Below are positions 1 to 8,827 of a stretch of 64,000 nt of DNA, piece after piece. This stretch comes from Clostridiaceae bacterium (GTDB lineage Bacteria; Bacillota; Clostridia; Saccharofermentanales; DTU023). Every line of letters starts with the position of its first letter. Position 1 is the first letter of the stretch. The stretch lies in NCBI GenBank assembly GCA_012838795.1, contig DUOO01000056.1, positions 20,119-84,118 on the forward strand. The letters are read 5' to 3'. The position numbers and the translations under genes are program-made. The notes below the pieces were generated by a model. It was not told the origin of the DNA, did not search any database, and saw nothing but the letters and a program-made list of their open reading frames with translations.

Positions 1-904
1 ATTGATAAAAAGCAGGAAGACGAATCATATTCAGACCGTTCTGCATACCTACCATGATCAGAACTCCAATAAAAGTCATGGCTATATTGGCTTTTCCGCC
101 TCCCATTTTGGTCCCGCCGACAACTGTAGCTGAAATTGCCTGCATTGCATATAATTCTCCGATAATCGGATTAGCAGAAGCCGAACGTGAAGCAAAAACC
201 AGACCGCCCAGAGCAGCCATACCGCCGGACAGAACAAAACAAAAGAACTGAATCGACTTAACCGGAAGACCGGCATTCTTTGCTGCTTCAATATTTCCGC
301 CTACAATAAACAATGATCGTCCGAACTTGGTATATTTGAATACAAAATAAACTATGACATAGATAATGATCAATAATAATATCGGCAGTGTAATGCTATT
401 TGTAATTTTCGTCTGTCCTAACACTTTAAATTCCGGATACGCAGACATATTAATTGCTTTTCCCCCAGTTATAATCATGATAACACCACGCCAGATTTGC
501 ATTAGGGCATATGTCGACATCCAAGCAGGCATCATGAACCATGCTGTTGAAACACCCGCTATCGCTCCGGAAAAAAGACCGAAAAACAACGCTATAGCAA
601 AGGCCAGCCAGGTATTCATTCCGAACTGAGTAATTAAGGTTGCCCAAATTACCCCGGCTAATGAAGCCACCATCCCGGGAGACATGTCAAAAACACCGGT
701 TACCAGACAGGCACATTCTCCGATGGCAATTAGGCCTAACGGAACAGCAGAAATCAGAATTGTTATTATATTATCTTTTTTCAAAAAATATTCTGAGCCG
801 ATTGAAAAAACTAATATCATAATAGTAAAGGCTGCAACGATCAATATTATTTGTTTCACATCAGAAGTTAATTTTATCCTCTTCTTTTTAGAACTATTCT
901 CCAT
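1..904 (-). CDS. Sugar ABC transporter permease, RbsC-like (3' end beyond window)
   Basis: Membrane subunit of a ribose/galactose-type sugar importer. The translated part is a multi-helix hydrophobic protein beginning MENSSKKKR, with a short basic cytoplasmic N-terminus, then TGVFDMSPG (equivalent of the family TGGIDLSVG loop) and later GGNIEAAKNAGLPV and SATVVGGTKMGGG, all typical of BPD_transp_2 permeases. The gene is cut by the window start, so the last membrane segment is not seen. Its ATG overlaps the end of the upstream ATPase gene by 11 bases, implying translational coupling. It forms one ABC set with the ATPase and binding lipoprotein just upstream. The substrate cannot be read from the sequence; the neighbouring aminotransferase and oxidoreductase suggest an inositol- or amino-sugar-like compound (inference). 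Confidence 0.9.
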   Translation of the reverse strand, partial: MENSSKKKRIKLTSDVKQIILIVAAFTIMILVFSIGSEYFLKKDNIITILISAVPLGLIAIGECACLVTGVFDMSPGMVASLAGVIWATLITQFGMNTWLAFAIALFFGLFSGAIAGVSTAWFMMPAWMSTYALMQIWRGVIMIITGGKAINMSAYPEFKVLGQTKITNSITLPILLLIIIYVIVYFVFKYTKFGRSLFIVGGNIEAAKNAGLPVKSIQFFCFVLSGGMAALGGLVFASRSASANPIIGELYAMQAISATVVGGTKMGGGKANIAMTFIGVLIMVGMQNGLNMIRLPAFYQ

Positions 905-2441
905 ATCCACTCTCCTCCAGAGTATCAAAATGAGTATCGAAGGCATATTTAATTACATCTTCTTCTGTCAAATCAATATTTTCAAGATTACCGGTAACAC
1001 GTCCTTCACACATTACTATGATCCTGTCGCTGACCCCAAGAATTTCCGGCAATTCGGAACTAACCATAAGAATCGATTTCCCTTCCTTAGCTAATTTTTT
1101 TAATGCATCGTAGACTTCAACTTTCGCTCCTACATCAATTCCCCTGGTTGGTTCATCAACAATAAGAATGTCACAATTAGCCATTACCCATTTTGACAAA
1201 ACAACTTTTTGTTGATTTCCTCCTGAAAGTCCTACAGCCAGCATTTCCCGACCGGATGTTTTTACATCAAATAAAGATATGCCTTGATCTGCATATGCCT
1301 TTTCTTTGTTTAGCATTAAAATATCAAACTTATTCAAAACTTCTGCTAAGTTCGGCATGCTGAGATTCCATGTAAGAGATGCATTAAGCATAAGTCCTTC
1401 TTCGCGACGATTCTCAGTTACAAATCCCATGCCTAACTTGTTTGCTTCTCTGGGATCACGAATATTTACTTTTTGGTTTTTTAAGTAAAGAGTACCGGAA
1501 TCTTTTTTGTCAGCAGCAAACAAGCCTCTGACAAATTCTGTTCTGCCGGCTCCGACCAGACCGTATAAACCAACAATTTCACCTTTGCGCAATTCTAAAG
1601 AAACATCCTGATAATGATGTCCGCAAGAAAAATTTTCCGCTTTTAACATTATTTCATCTTTGATGTACGATCTGTCTTTCGGTTCACCAAAGAAATTAAT
1701 ACCGCGTCCAATCATCATCGATACAAGCTCATCGCTTGTAGTCTCGCTTATTTTCTTCGTGTCGACATATTCTCCGTCTTTAAGAACAGTAACTACATCA
1801 CAGATGCTGAATATTTCTTTTAGTCTATGACTGACATATATTATTGCCACTCCTTGTGATCTTAAGTCATTAATAAGTTCAAACAAACTTTCTGCTTCAT
1901 CATCCGACAAAGACGATGTTGGTTCATCAAATGCAAGCACTTTGATATTTTCATCAATTAATGCACGCATAATCTCTATCAATTGCCAACTCCCCATGCT
2001 CAGATCACCGGCCTTTGATTTTACGTTTAAGCTTTGTGCGTGTCTTCCCAACCCTTGTTTTACATTGTTCGCCAGGCTGAACATTTTCTCCCAATCAATC
2101 AGTCCCAATTTTGTAGTTGGTTGACTACCCAAAAAGATATTTTCTGCTACAGTTAAGTCTCTCAGTATTTGAATTTCTTGAGGAACTACATGAATACCAT
2201 ATTTCCGTGCGGACTCAACACTTCGGATATCCGCTTCTTCACCATCTATAAATATATTTCCGGAATCCTTTGAATAGAGTCCGGTTGCGATTTTTAACAA
2301 AGTTGACTTCCCGGCACCGTTTTCTCCGCAGAGACCATGTACTTCACCTTTTTTAATGCTTAAACTGACATCATTTAATGCCTGAACACCCGGAAATGCT
2401 TTATCTATGTGCTTCATCTCTAAAATAATTTGACTATCCAC
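894..2441 (-). CDS. Sugar ABC transporter ATP-binding protein, RbsA/MglA-like
   Basis: Double-domain ATPase that powers sugar import with the permease below. The N-terminal half has a Walker A GENGAGKST (about residue 39), signature-like LSMGSWQ and Walker B VLAFDEPTSSL. The C-terminal half has the degenerate second P-loop GLVGAGRTE, a clear LSGGNQQK signature and DEPTRGIDVG, the usual asymmetry of this family; 515 residues is normal length. The start is a GTG preceded by AGAGG eight bases upstream; a later ATG at codon 9 lacks such a site. A hairpin lies between this gene and the binding-protein gene, so it is probably expressed at a lower level than the binding protein. Confidence 0.95.
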   Translation of the reverse strand: MDSQIILEMKHIDKAFPGVQALNDVSLSIKKGEVHGLCGENGAGKSTLLKIATGLYSKDSGNIFIDGEEADIRSVESARKYGIHVVPQEIQILRDLTVAENIFLGSQPTTKLGLIDWEKMFSLANNVKQGLGRHAQSLNVKSKAGDLSMGSWQLIEIMRALIDENIKVLAFDEPTSSLSDDEAESLFELINDLRSQGVAIIYVSHRLKEIFSICDVVTVLKDGEYVDTKKISETTSDELVSMMIGRGINFFGEPKDRSYIKDEIMLKAENFSCGHHYQDVSLELRKGEIVGLYGLVGAGRTEFVRGLFAADKKDSGTLYLKNQKVNIRDPREANKLGMGFVTENRREEGLMLNASLTWNLSMPNLAEVLNKFDILMLNKEKAYADQGISLFDVKTSGREMLAVGLSGGNQQKVVLSKWVMANCDILIVDEPTRGIDVGAKVEVYDALKKLAKEGKSILMVSSELPEILGVSDRIIVMCEGRVTGNLENIDLTEEDVIKYAFDTHFDTLEESGYGE

Positions 2442-2483
2442 GAGCTGAACCTCTTTTAATCTTCTTTATAAAAAATATAAAAA

Positions 2484-2516
2484 TTTAAGGCGGAAAGTGA
2501 ATCTTTCCACCTTAAA
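2484..2516 (-). terminator. Intercistronic hairpin with U-tract
   Basis: A 14-bp stem (one C/T wobble position) around a 5-base loop, followed on the minus strand by TTTTTATATTTTT. It sits between the binding-lipoprotein stop and the ATPase start. In binding-protein ABC operons such an element usually gives partial termination, so that more binding protein than ATPase is made. Confidence 0.7.
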
Positions 2517-2528
2517 AAATTCAAATAA

Positions 2529-3815
2529 TTATTCTTCTATATAATTATCATAGTATTCTTGAACCGTATCTTCCTTAACAACAATCAAATCGTATGGAGA
2601 GAAGGCCGGAATCGGTGTTCCATTCTCAAAGAGATCATGTAATAATTCAACCATTCCCACTCCGGAAGGATAAGGCACTAAACCATAACCGTAACCCGCT
2701 GTTGCAACAGCAGGATCTGCAAGCATTAAATTAATCGGATCCGGCGTAGAGAAGCAATCTAAAATACGTGTATTATTAGCTATATCAACACCATTTTCGC
2801 TGAAAAGAGTAGCTGTAGGTACTAATGCTGCTGCTCCGCCTGCTACACTGATCCAAACATCAACATCATCTTTATATGCTTGAATCGTACTTCCCATTTT
2901 GTCCAAATGGTCTTCGGTTAAACTGGCACCGCAATCCAGCTCTACAATTCGATCTGCCGGAATATCAGGGAAAGCATCCAATATAGCATCCTTTGCACCT
3001 ACGCAACGATTGTGAATAGCTTCTACAGCCGGGCTATCCTGGATAACTAAGAGGAAATTTGAATAATCTTCATTAACATTATCCATAAAGCCGTCTTCTT
3101 TCATCTCTTCGCACATGACTTTGGCAGTTTCGTTGGATAACCACCAGTCATATAAGCCCCAATGCGGACTATAAAAGCCGTAAGAATCCGGACCTGGATC
3201 ATCTGTGGTCAAATATGCTATTCCTGCCTCTTGCAATTTTGTTACTGCTTCAGGAAGGAGGGAGGTGTTTACCGGAGTCATGATAACAGCATCAAAATCT
3301 TGGTTAATTATGTTTTCAATTCCGTCTACCCATGCCTGCTCATCAGAGTTTGCATCAATATAGAGATACTCATATCCATATTTATCACAAGTGTCCTTAC
3401 ATGCTTGATCTTTAGGCGTAAACCATGCACCTGAGAATTTGCAAACAAATGCTACTTTGTATTTACCGTCTGCGCCAAAGTCCTTGTAATTCGGATAGTT
3501 GCTGTAATACCACACATCAGTATCTTCAACATATTCATAACCTGTATAAGGATCCGATTCCAGTGTTCCTGCGTCACGCATGGCTGCAGCTTCTTCTTCG
3601 CTGAGAGGACCATCGGCTTCTTCTGCTTTATCAGGTTCTTCTGCTTTATCAGATTCTTCTGCTTTTTCCGTTTCTTCTGCTTTCTCTGTTTCTTCTGCTT
3701 TTTCTGTTTCTTCTGCTTTCTCTGTTTCTTTGGATTCGTCATCTTTTTTGTCGCCGCAAGCAACTAAGCCGAAGACCATAATCAGAGTGAGTAAAATCGC
3801 AATGATTTTTTTCAT
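2529..3815 (-). CDS. Sugar-binding lipoprotein (periplasmic-binding-protein family 1)
   Basis: Extracellular substrate-binding component of the ABC importer encoded downstream. The N-terminus is a lipoprotein signal: MKKIIAILLT, a hydrophobic core and the lipobox GLVAC with Cys20 as lipid anchor. It is followed by an acidic spacer of six KAEETE-like hexads (residues 33-68), then a type 1 periplasmic-binding fold (YKVAFVCKFSGAWFTPKDQA onward, with DAVIMTPVNTSLLP and EAGIAYLTTDDPGPDS). AGGAGGA lies five bases before the ATG. The gene is the first of its ABC set and has a long upstream region with an AraC-type activator site. Ligand unknown; the binding domain is longer than plain RbsB and several Trp/Tyr residues are consistent with a sugar pocket. 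Confidence 0.92.
   Translation of the reverse strand: MKKIIAILLTLIMVFGLVACGDKKDDESKETEKAEETEKAEETEKAEETEKAEESDKAEEPDKAEEADGPLSEEEAAAMRDAGTLESDPYTGYEYVEDTDVWYYSNYPNYKDFGADGKYKVAFVCKFSGAWFTPKDQACKDTCDKYGYEYLYIDANSDEQAWVDGIENIINQDFDAVIMTPVNTSLLPEAVTKLQEAGIAYLTTDDPGPDSYGFYSPHWGLYDWWLSNETAKVMCEEMKEDGFMDNVNEDYSNFLLVIQDSPAVEAIHNRCVGAKDAILDAFPDIPADRIVELDCGASLTEDHLDKMGSTIQAYKDDVDVWISVAGGAAALVPTATLFSENGVDIANNTRILDCFSTPDPINLMLADPAVATAGYGYGLVPYPSGVGMVELLHDLFENGTPIPAFSPYDLIVVKEDTVQEYYDNYIEE
3612..3719 (-). repeat. 18-bp minisatellite coding an acidic lipoprotein spacer
   Basis: Six consecutive 18-bp units (consensus on the plus strand ttctgctttttctgtttc) encode KAEETE-like hexads, residues 33-68 of the binding lipoprotein. 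The reading frame is kept throughout. A nine-unit version is present in the lipoprotein at 50488-51675. Confidence 0.9.
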
Positions 3816-4131
3816 ATTTTTCCTCCTAGAATTAAGTTTTCCTGTACTTGTCTACAGTACATTTTTGTCTGTTGTTCAGACTGTCAACCTGTAATTATTT
3901 CAGTCGAAATTTCTCTTGACTTTTTATAACCGGTCTCCTGTTACAATTTCTCGTTCTGTTCAAGCTGGAAATTAATATAAATTTTCAACTGACATGGTTG
4001 ATACTTTTACTTACGTGGTTGATACATTAATTTTTTAAAGATTTTTAAGCTTTTAAAAGCTGTATTTTCATTTTTAACCGTCTTCACTTGTCGGATCTCT
4101 CATAGACAGATTTCCGGTCTTCATGCTATCC
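3816..4131 (-). promoter_or_regulatory. Upstream region of ABC set A
   Basis: This 316-base gap holds no gene. Going upstream from the lipoprotein start it contains the ribosome binding site; a palindrome TGTACT-N7-AGTACA (3843-3861); GTCTG-N5-CAGAC just upstream of it, behind a TTGACA box (3882-3887) that lacks a good -10; and the -10/direct-repeat module annotated separately. Further up is AGCTTTTAAAAGCT (4048-4061), possibly a weak terminator for the AraC gene. Confidence 0.6.
3974..4025 (-). promoter_or_regulatory. Probable AraC-type activator site and promoter
   Basis: Two direct copies of acRtggttgatac (3992-4004 and 4013-4025, 12 of 13 identical) repeat with a 21-bp period, two helical turns, as AraC-family dimers prefer. 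On the minus strand the proximal copy covers the place where a -35 box should lie relative to a TATATT -10 (3974-3979), and no other -35 is seen. This is the layout of an activator-dependent promoter for the lipoprotein gene. The natural candidate activator is the adjacent AraC protein (inference). Confidence 0.55.
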
Positions 4132-5163
4132 TCAACAAGTTTCATAATGCAGATTTAAATTATTCAGAGCATTTTGTATTACACTGATACTTTCTTCATT
4201 GTTTAGGATTTTCAGACTTTGAGGAATAGCCAACTCGTGATTAATACCAATATTTTTCTTTTTCTTGTTTTTTCTATACACATTCATGGTATGACCGTAA
4301 CGTTTTCTAAACATTTGATTTAAATACTTCGGATCTGAAAAACCGCTCTCTAAGCAGATATCAACCAGACTCCATTCTGTATTCTCAATTAAGTTTAACG
4401 CCTCTTCAAATCGCAAGTTTTGCACATACTCCTGAAATGTAACCCCTATGTTATCGACAAACCAATTCGATAAATACGAATCCGTTAACTGCACCTTCTC
4501 GGCAACATCCGAGAGACGTATCTGTCTTTTAAAATTGTTTTCTATGTAATTTAAAATTGTTTCAATCCTATTATTCTTCTTGCCTTTAGATACCAATTTC
4601 AAGTCATCTAATTGTTCATGAGGAACGTTTTTCAACAAGATATAGAATAATTTGCAGATATCGCTCATCAATAGGAAGTCTTCACATTTTTGCTTCTCAA
4701 ATAATCCTGTTTTGAAATATGAAATGGCTGTGACCAATATTTGTTTTTGCATATCCAAGACTTCTTCTTCCAGCATGTCATTTATACAAAAATCCGGAAC
4801 TTTAAATTCTATATTTCTCAAAACCTTGGTATATTCTTCGCAATATTTATCCGAGAACACAATCGATAAAGTAACCAGAGATTGATTGTTCGGGCAAATA
4901 AAATCATGAAGGACAAAAGAATTTAATATTAATATATCACCTGATTTGATTTTTGCTTCATTTGCTTTTGTCCTGATTATGCCCTCGCCCTCCAAAACCA
5001 ACAACAATTCCAGTTCCTTATGGACATGCCAATTTCTGTGATTTACCTCTGCAACAATTAATTTTATTTTTTTAATTGTTTCATATGAAAAAGTTTCAAA
5101 CTCTTCTTTTGTTGTCAGTCCGGTTCCAAGCATTTTTGATATTACTCTGTCTGGTCTATGCAC
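4132..5163 (-). CDS. AraC-family transcriptional regulator with cupin sensor domain
   Basis: Probable local sugar-responsive regulator. The N-terminal region has a cupin-like segment (NWHVHKELELLLVLEGEG, residues about 44-61, and VLHDF near 84-88). Residues about 198-297 form the paired AraC helix-turn-helix domain: IRLSDVAEKVQLTDSYLSNWF, then DICLESGFSDPKYLNQMFRKRYG. The length of 343 is slightly above the family norm because of a polar tail rich in lysine. The longest reading starts at a GTG; neither it nor the ATG at codon 11 has a strong ribosome binding site, so the start is uncertain. It lies three bases after the oxidoreductase stop and immediately upstream of the ABC set, whose promoter carries an AraC-like repeat. 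Confidence 0.92.
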   Translation of the reverse strand: MHRPDRVISKMLGTGLTTKEEFETFSYETIKKIKLIVAEVNHRNWHVHKELELLLVLEGEGIIRTKANEAKIKSGDILILNSFVLHDFICPNNQSLVTLSIVFSDKYCEEYTKVLRNIEFKVPDFCINDMLEEEVLDMQKQILVTAISYFKTGLFEKQKCEDFLLMSDICKLFYILLKNVPHEQLDDLKLVSKGKKNNRIETILNYIENNFKRQIRLSDVAEKVQLTDSYLSNWFVDNIGVTFQEYVQNLRFEEALNLIENTEWSLVDICLESGFSDPKYLNQMFRKRYGHTMNVYRKNKKKKNIGINHELAIPQSLKILNNEESISVIQNALNNLNLHYETC

Positions 5164-5166
5164 AAT

Positions 5167-6312
5167 TTAACTATTGCCTATTAATGCACTCTCTTCTTTA
5201 CGTGTCCAAGTCCCGTCTCCGATATACGAACCGGGAAGTGGGTCGGGAATTACAAAATCCGATTTTAATGTGTACTCTTTTCTTTCTTTTGAACTGATCA
5301 TAATTCCATGCATCATTTCAAAAATATGGAAAGCCATTTCTTTACTTGCTCTATGCTCACGACCCTTTAAAATAGCCCATGCCATTTCCGCTGCTCCCAA
5401 CCCTCTTGAATTCTCTTGATATCCGTGAGTAAAAGGTATCAGCAACTCATCGCCTGACTCTTTTTGAAGATAAAGCTCCGGGCCGAACAAATTCGGATCA
5501 CCCATAATAAGAATTCCATCTGTACCATATATTTCAAGATTAGTTTTTTCTTTCAAAATGCTGTCTGAGTTCATATGCAATGTGCCTAAGACACCATTTT
5601 TATATTTCAACAAGGCTGTCAGCACATTCGGTACTTCTATTTGATATTCTTGATCAAAACCGGATTCACCTATCCTCGTATTCCGTCTTATAGGTTTGTG
5701 AATCGATGTATATCCGTAAACAGATTCAACCGGTCCCAAGATGGAAGCCAAAGCTGTCAGATAATAACCGCCCATATCAAACCCTATACCTGCTCCTTCT
5801 TTGTGAAGATGTGGTAAAAACTCGCCAAAAGCACCATAATCACGACTTACAGAAGCACGACAGGATATCGGTTCTCCGATCAGGCCGGCATCAACAACAT
5901 ATTTTGCAGTCTGGATGCTCGCCCCCAAAAAGGTATCCGGAGCAACTCCCAGATGCAATTTTTTTTCATTTGCAAGAGCTACTAACTCTTCACCTTCTTC
6001 TAAATTCACAGCTATCATCTTTTCGGACCAAACATGTTTGCCGGAAAGAAGGCTTTGTTTAGTAATACTATAATGTGCATTAGGTGTTGTAAGATTGATC
6101 ACTAATTCAATCTCGGAATCGGCACAAATTTCCTCAAAAGTCATTGCCTTTATATTGTATTTCTGAGCTTTTTCTTCCATTCGGTCTTTATCAAGATCAC
6201 TGCAGCCTATTAACTCAATTACAGTAAATTTACCGCTTGTAAAATTACTCATATAGATATCACTGATACTACCGCATCCTACTATTGCAGCTTTGATTTT
6301 ATCCATTTTCAT
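5167..6312 (-). CDS. Gfo/Idh/MocA-family oxidoreductase
   Basis: NAD(P)-dependent sugar or inositol-type dehydrogenase. An N-terminal Rossmann fold opens with AAIVGCGSISDIY (the GxGxxG is degenerate), followed by the helix leading to SEKM at residues 96-99, the position of the family EKP motif with Pro replaced by Met. The C-terminal part (GFDMGGYYLTALASILGPVES) is the alpha/beta substrate domain. Length 381 is normal. Two in-phase ATGs exist; GGGAGA is better spaced for the second (6306). The gene lies between a DegT aminotransferase and the AraC regulator. That pair (ketose formation followed by transamination, or the reverse) suggests conversion between a cyclitol or sugar and its amino derivative (inference). 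Confidence 0.88.
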   Translation of the reverse strand: MKMDKIKAAIVGCGSISDIYMSNFTSGKFTVIELIGCSDLDKDRMEEKAQKYNIKAMTFEEICADSEIELVINLTTPNAHYSITKQSLLSGKHVWSEKMIAVNLEEGEELVALANEKKLHLGVAPDTFLGASIQTAKYVVDAGLIGEPISCRASVSRDYGAFGEFLPHLHKEGAGIGFDMGGYYLTALASILGPVESVYGYTSIHKPIRRNTRIGESGFDQEYQIEVPNVLTALLKYKNGVLGTLHMNSDSILKEKTNLEIYGTDGILIMGDPNLFGPELYLQKESGDELLIPFTHGYQENSRGLGAAEMAWAILKGREHRASKEMAFHIFEMMHGIMISSKERKEYTLKSDFVIPDPLPGSYIGDGTWTRKEESALIGNS

Positions 6313-6364
6313 GTTCTCCCGATACAGTTCTTTCCTATATTCTTGAAACCGGTATCCGGTCTAT

Positions 6365-6395
6365 GTCTTGTTAGAATAAATTATTCTAACAAGAC
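6365..6395. other. Perfect 15-bp inverted repeat between two genes
   Basis: GTCTTGTTAGAATAA and its exact complement flank a single central base. No U-tract follows on either strand, so it is more likely an mRNA-processing or stabilising hairpin, or a protein site, than a strong terminator. Next to it, ACCGG-TAT-CCGGT (6348-6360) is another small perfect palindrome. Confidence 0.5.
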
Positions 6396-6429
6396 TCAAA
6401 ACTTCCAAGAATACTCAAATTCAATTTAA

Positions 6430-7659
6430 TTATAAACTTTCAATTATCTCTCTGATCTTAGTTGCAGTATCATTAATATCATCCAATGAGGAGTTAATGT
6501 TGACACCGACACCGGATCCTAACCCTTTGTCTACAACTCCAATTGAAATATTCACCGCTCTGTCCAATATCGAATCTGTTTGAGGAAGCATATGTTTATG
6601 ATACTCACTCTTTACAACATACTTCGGACAATCATAAGGACAATTTGCCTCTGTGGCAGTTATTTTGTTCAGAATTTGTTCCATATTATTGTAAACATGC
6701 CATCCTGAATGAGATATAGGTACTGAATTAATAGCTTCACAGAACTTGTCGGCATACTCTTTCGTATCAAATATCAGTGTCAGTAACGTTGCACATTCAT
6801 TTTCATCATTAATTGTCCGGAAGGAAAATTTCGACAAATCACTGAGTTTGTTCTTAAGTATAGATTTGTTATTTCTTAACTTCTCCAAAATTCCATCTAA
6901 CTTTCGTCCTTGAGCTAAAGCAACAGCACCGGATAATTCGTTCATCCTCAAATTCATACCGACGATAGAGCGATTGCCGACTTCCACACCCATGCGATGC
7001 GGTTTATGTCCCTGGTCATGATAACCGAAAGCTCTCTCATATAAATTTTGATCCGAAGTACCGACAAAGCCGCCATCTCCGGTCGTTATCGTCTTAAAAG
7101 TATTCAGGGAGTAGGCGGCTATATCTCCGATCGTACCCAAACGCTTGCCTTTATATGCGGCACCTACCGCTTGACAACAATCTTCAATCACATACAAATT
7201 ATGTTTTTTTGCAATTTCCATGATGGGATCCATATCACACGGATTTCCTAACATATGGACCGGCATAATAGCTTTTGTCCGATCTGTAATCAATTCCTCG
7301 ATCCTTGCAGGATCAATAGTCAAAGACTCATCGATTTCAGCCAGAACGGGAATCGCATTTGCTAAAATAATAGATGACATCGAGGCAATGAATGTATATC
7401 CGGGAACAATGACTTCATCACCTGCTCCTATTCCCAAAGCCGCCAAACAACATAACAAAGAACCTGTACCTGAACTTGTGGCAACTACATATTTATGACC
7501 TAAACGTTCTGCCATTTCAGCTTCAAAACTTGCAACTTTTCCCAGAAAACCGTCAACACCTATCGTTCCGTATCTGAACAGATTTCCACTCTCAATTACA
7601 TCCATCAATTCTTTTTTCTCTTCTGCTCCAAAAACATATGAACCAGGACCACCAGCCAT
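6430..7659 (-). CDS. DegT/DnrJ/EryC1-family PLP aminotransferase
   Basis: Sugar aminotransferase-type enzyme using pyridoxal phosphate. It shows the fold-type I features of the family: TSSGTGSLLCCLAALGIGAG, the cofactor Asp in YVIEDCCQAVGA (about residue 160) and the Schiff-base Lys in SLNTFKTITTGDGG (about residue 189). The ATG chosen starts MAGGPGSYVF and has AAGGAG eight bases upstream; a longer reading would need a TTG inside that site. Length 409 is normal. First gene of a unit with the oxidoreductase and AraC gene. Family members aminate keto-sugars or scyllo-inosose. In a catabolic ABC cluster it may instead remove an amino group from the imported substrate (inference). Confidence 0.9.
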   Translation of the reverse strand: MAGGPGSYVFGAEEKKELMDVIESGNLFRYGTIGVDGFLGKVASFEAEMAERLGHKYVVATSSGTGSLLCCLAALGIGAGDEVIVPGYTFIASMSSIILANAIPVLAEIDESLTIDPARIEELITDRTKAIMPVHMLGNPCDMDPIMEIAKKHNLYVIEDCCQAVGAAYKGKRLGTIGDIAAYSLNTFKTITTGDGGFVGTSDQNLYERAFGYHDQGHKPHRMGVEVGNRSIVGMNLRMNELSGAVALAQGRKLDGILEKLRNNKSILKNKLSDLSKFSFRTINDENECATLLTLIFDTKEYADKFCEAINSVPISHSGWHVYNNMEQILNKITATEANCPYDCPKYVVKSEYHKHMLPQTDSILDRAVNISIGVVDKGLGSGVGVNINSSLDDINDTATKIREIIESL

Positions 7660-8108
7660 AAAATTCTCTCCTTTCAAAAAAAGACTATTTCATTAAACCT
7701 ATCTCTCTAATCTTTGATTTACAAAAATACTATTTAATTAAAACTTTTTTACTAAATTTAAATTCATTACAAGGACAAAACTGCCGGAAAATTTAACACC
7801 GAATTTATTCTTAACATTCTTTAATGATTGATATTAAGCTAATAATTAAAATCCCATAAAATTGTCCAAACTAAAGAACAAACGATATTCCAAAAAAATT
7901 ACGAATAAATAAACTATGACAAATTACAATTAATTGTTTAATTATTGTAAAATAATTAGACAATTATTACAAACAATTTTCTGACAAATTAATGATCCGA
8001 ATACGACAAGTTAATGATACGGAGACGACAATTTAATGTTTTGCTATTCGTCATCAGATAATTGGATATTCGTCGTTCAGATGATTTAATTTAAAAACGA
8101 ATTTGAGA
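7660..8108. other. Long AT-rich intergenic region
   Basis: About 450 bases with no plausible gene. It must hold the promoter of the aminotransferase unit (minus strand), but no box pair stands out. The left end carries the ribosome binding site; the right part holds repeated GACAA-TTAATG motifs annotated separately. Confidence 0.5.
7983..8047. repeat. 22-bp GACAA(a/g)TTAATGAT repeats, possible IS21-type end remnant
   Basis: Two adjacent 22-bp units (7983-8004 and 8005-8026) share GACAA-TTAATGAT-CG/GG, and a third begins at 8027 as GACAATTTAATG. Further GACAA starts occur at 7918 and 7959. Ends of IS21-family elements often carry several such GACAA-TTAATGATC-like transposase sites. No transposase gene is present, so if this is an insertion-sequence end it is a solo remnant. 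The assignment is from memory of family architecture, not from a database match. Confidence 0.35.
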
Positions 8109-8768
8109 TTAATCTTCTGAAATTAATTTTTTGATCAGCTCTTTCAGTTGAGCAAAATTATCAACAACATAGTCCGCTCCTGCAGCAAGCAGACCTTCTC
8201 TGCTGACTGCTGATGTAAAACCGATAGTTGTCATGCCGGCAGCATTTCCGGATTCAATGCCTGCTGTTGCATCTTCCACGACTATGCAATTGGCAGGTTC
8301 AACTCCGATTTTTTCTGCTGCCAAAAGATAAATGTCCGGAAACGGCTTTTTTCTTTCTATATCACTTCCGGTAATAATTGAGTCAAAATCATTAAAACCG
8401 AGCGCTTTTAAATTCGCTTCGACTTTTATTAAATCCGCTGCGCTGGCAACGCCCATCTTTATATCTTTAGATTTTATTCTGTTTAATAAATCCAGAGTTC
8501 CGGGAAATGTTCTTACATATTTTTCGGCTTCTTCTTTATAGCGATCATATACTTTAAGTTTTATTTCAGGATCATATTCTTGTCCATACTTACGAAAAAC
8601 TTCTCCAAGATAAGTATCCTCTCCCATACCGATATATGGTGCAAAATCCTCGGGATTTGCCGGAATATCGATCTCTCGAAAGACTTCAGATGAAACTTGG
8701 GCCAAGGCCGGTTCTGAATCTACCAATACACCATCCATATCAAATAAAATTGCATGTTCTTTTTTCAT
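8109..8768 (-). CDS. HAD-superfamily phosphatase/phosphomutase, beta-phosphoglucomutase-like
   Basis: Small cytoplasmic hydrolase acting on a sugar phosphate or similar. Motif I is FDMDGVLVDSE with Asp10 as nucleophile and Asp12 as acid/base. Motif II is GVASA, motif III the Lys of IERKKPFPDIY and motif IV VVEDATAGIESGNAAGM, all in the order and spacing of the subfamily with an alpha-helical cap. Length 219 is typical. AAAGGGG lies shortly before the ATG. It follows the subtilase gene by 59 bases and may be co-transcribed with it. Whether it is a phosphatase or a beta-phosphoglucomutase cannot be decided. Confidence 0.88.
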   Translation of the reverse strand: MKKEHAILFDMDGVLVDSEPALAQVSSEVFREIDIPANPEDFAPYIGMGEDTYLGEVFRKYGQEYDPEIKLKVYDRYKEEAEKYVRTFPGTLDLLNRIKSKDIKMGVASAADLIKVEANLKALGFNDFDSIITGSDIERKKPFPDIYLLAAEKIGVEPANCIVVEDATAGIESGNAAGMTTIGFTSAVSREGLLAAGADYVVDNFAQLKELIKKLISED

Positions 8769-8827
8769 TATTTCCCCTTTATTATTGTGTATCTGTTACT
8801 ATTATCTGATTGCACATCTCGATACGC

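Noticed and set aside
684..1094. Plus-strand open frame of 136 codons at the window start
   Set aside because: Lies antisense to the permease and ATPase junction, with no ribosome site or recognisable domain.
3612..3719. Regular direct repeats resembling a CRISPR array
   Set aside because: The 18-bp units are contiguous without spacers and code in frame for the lipoprotein spacer.
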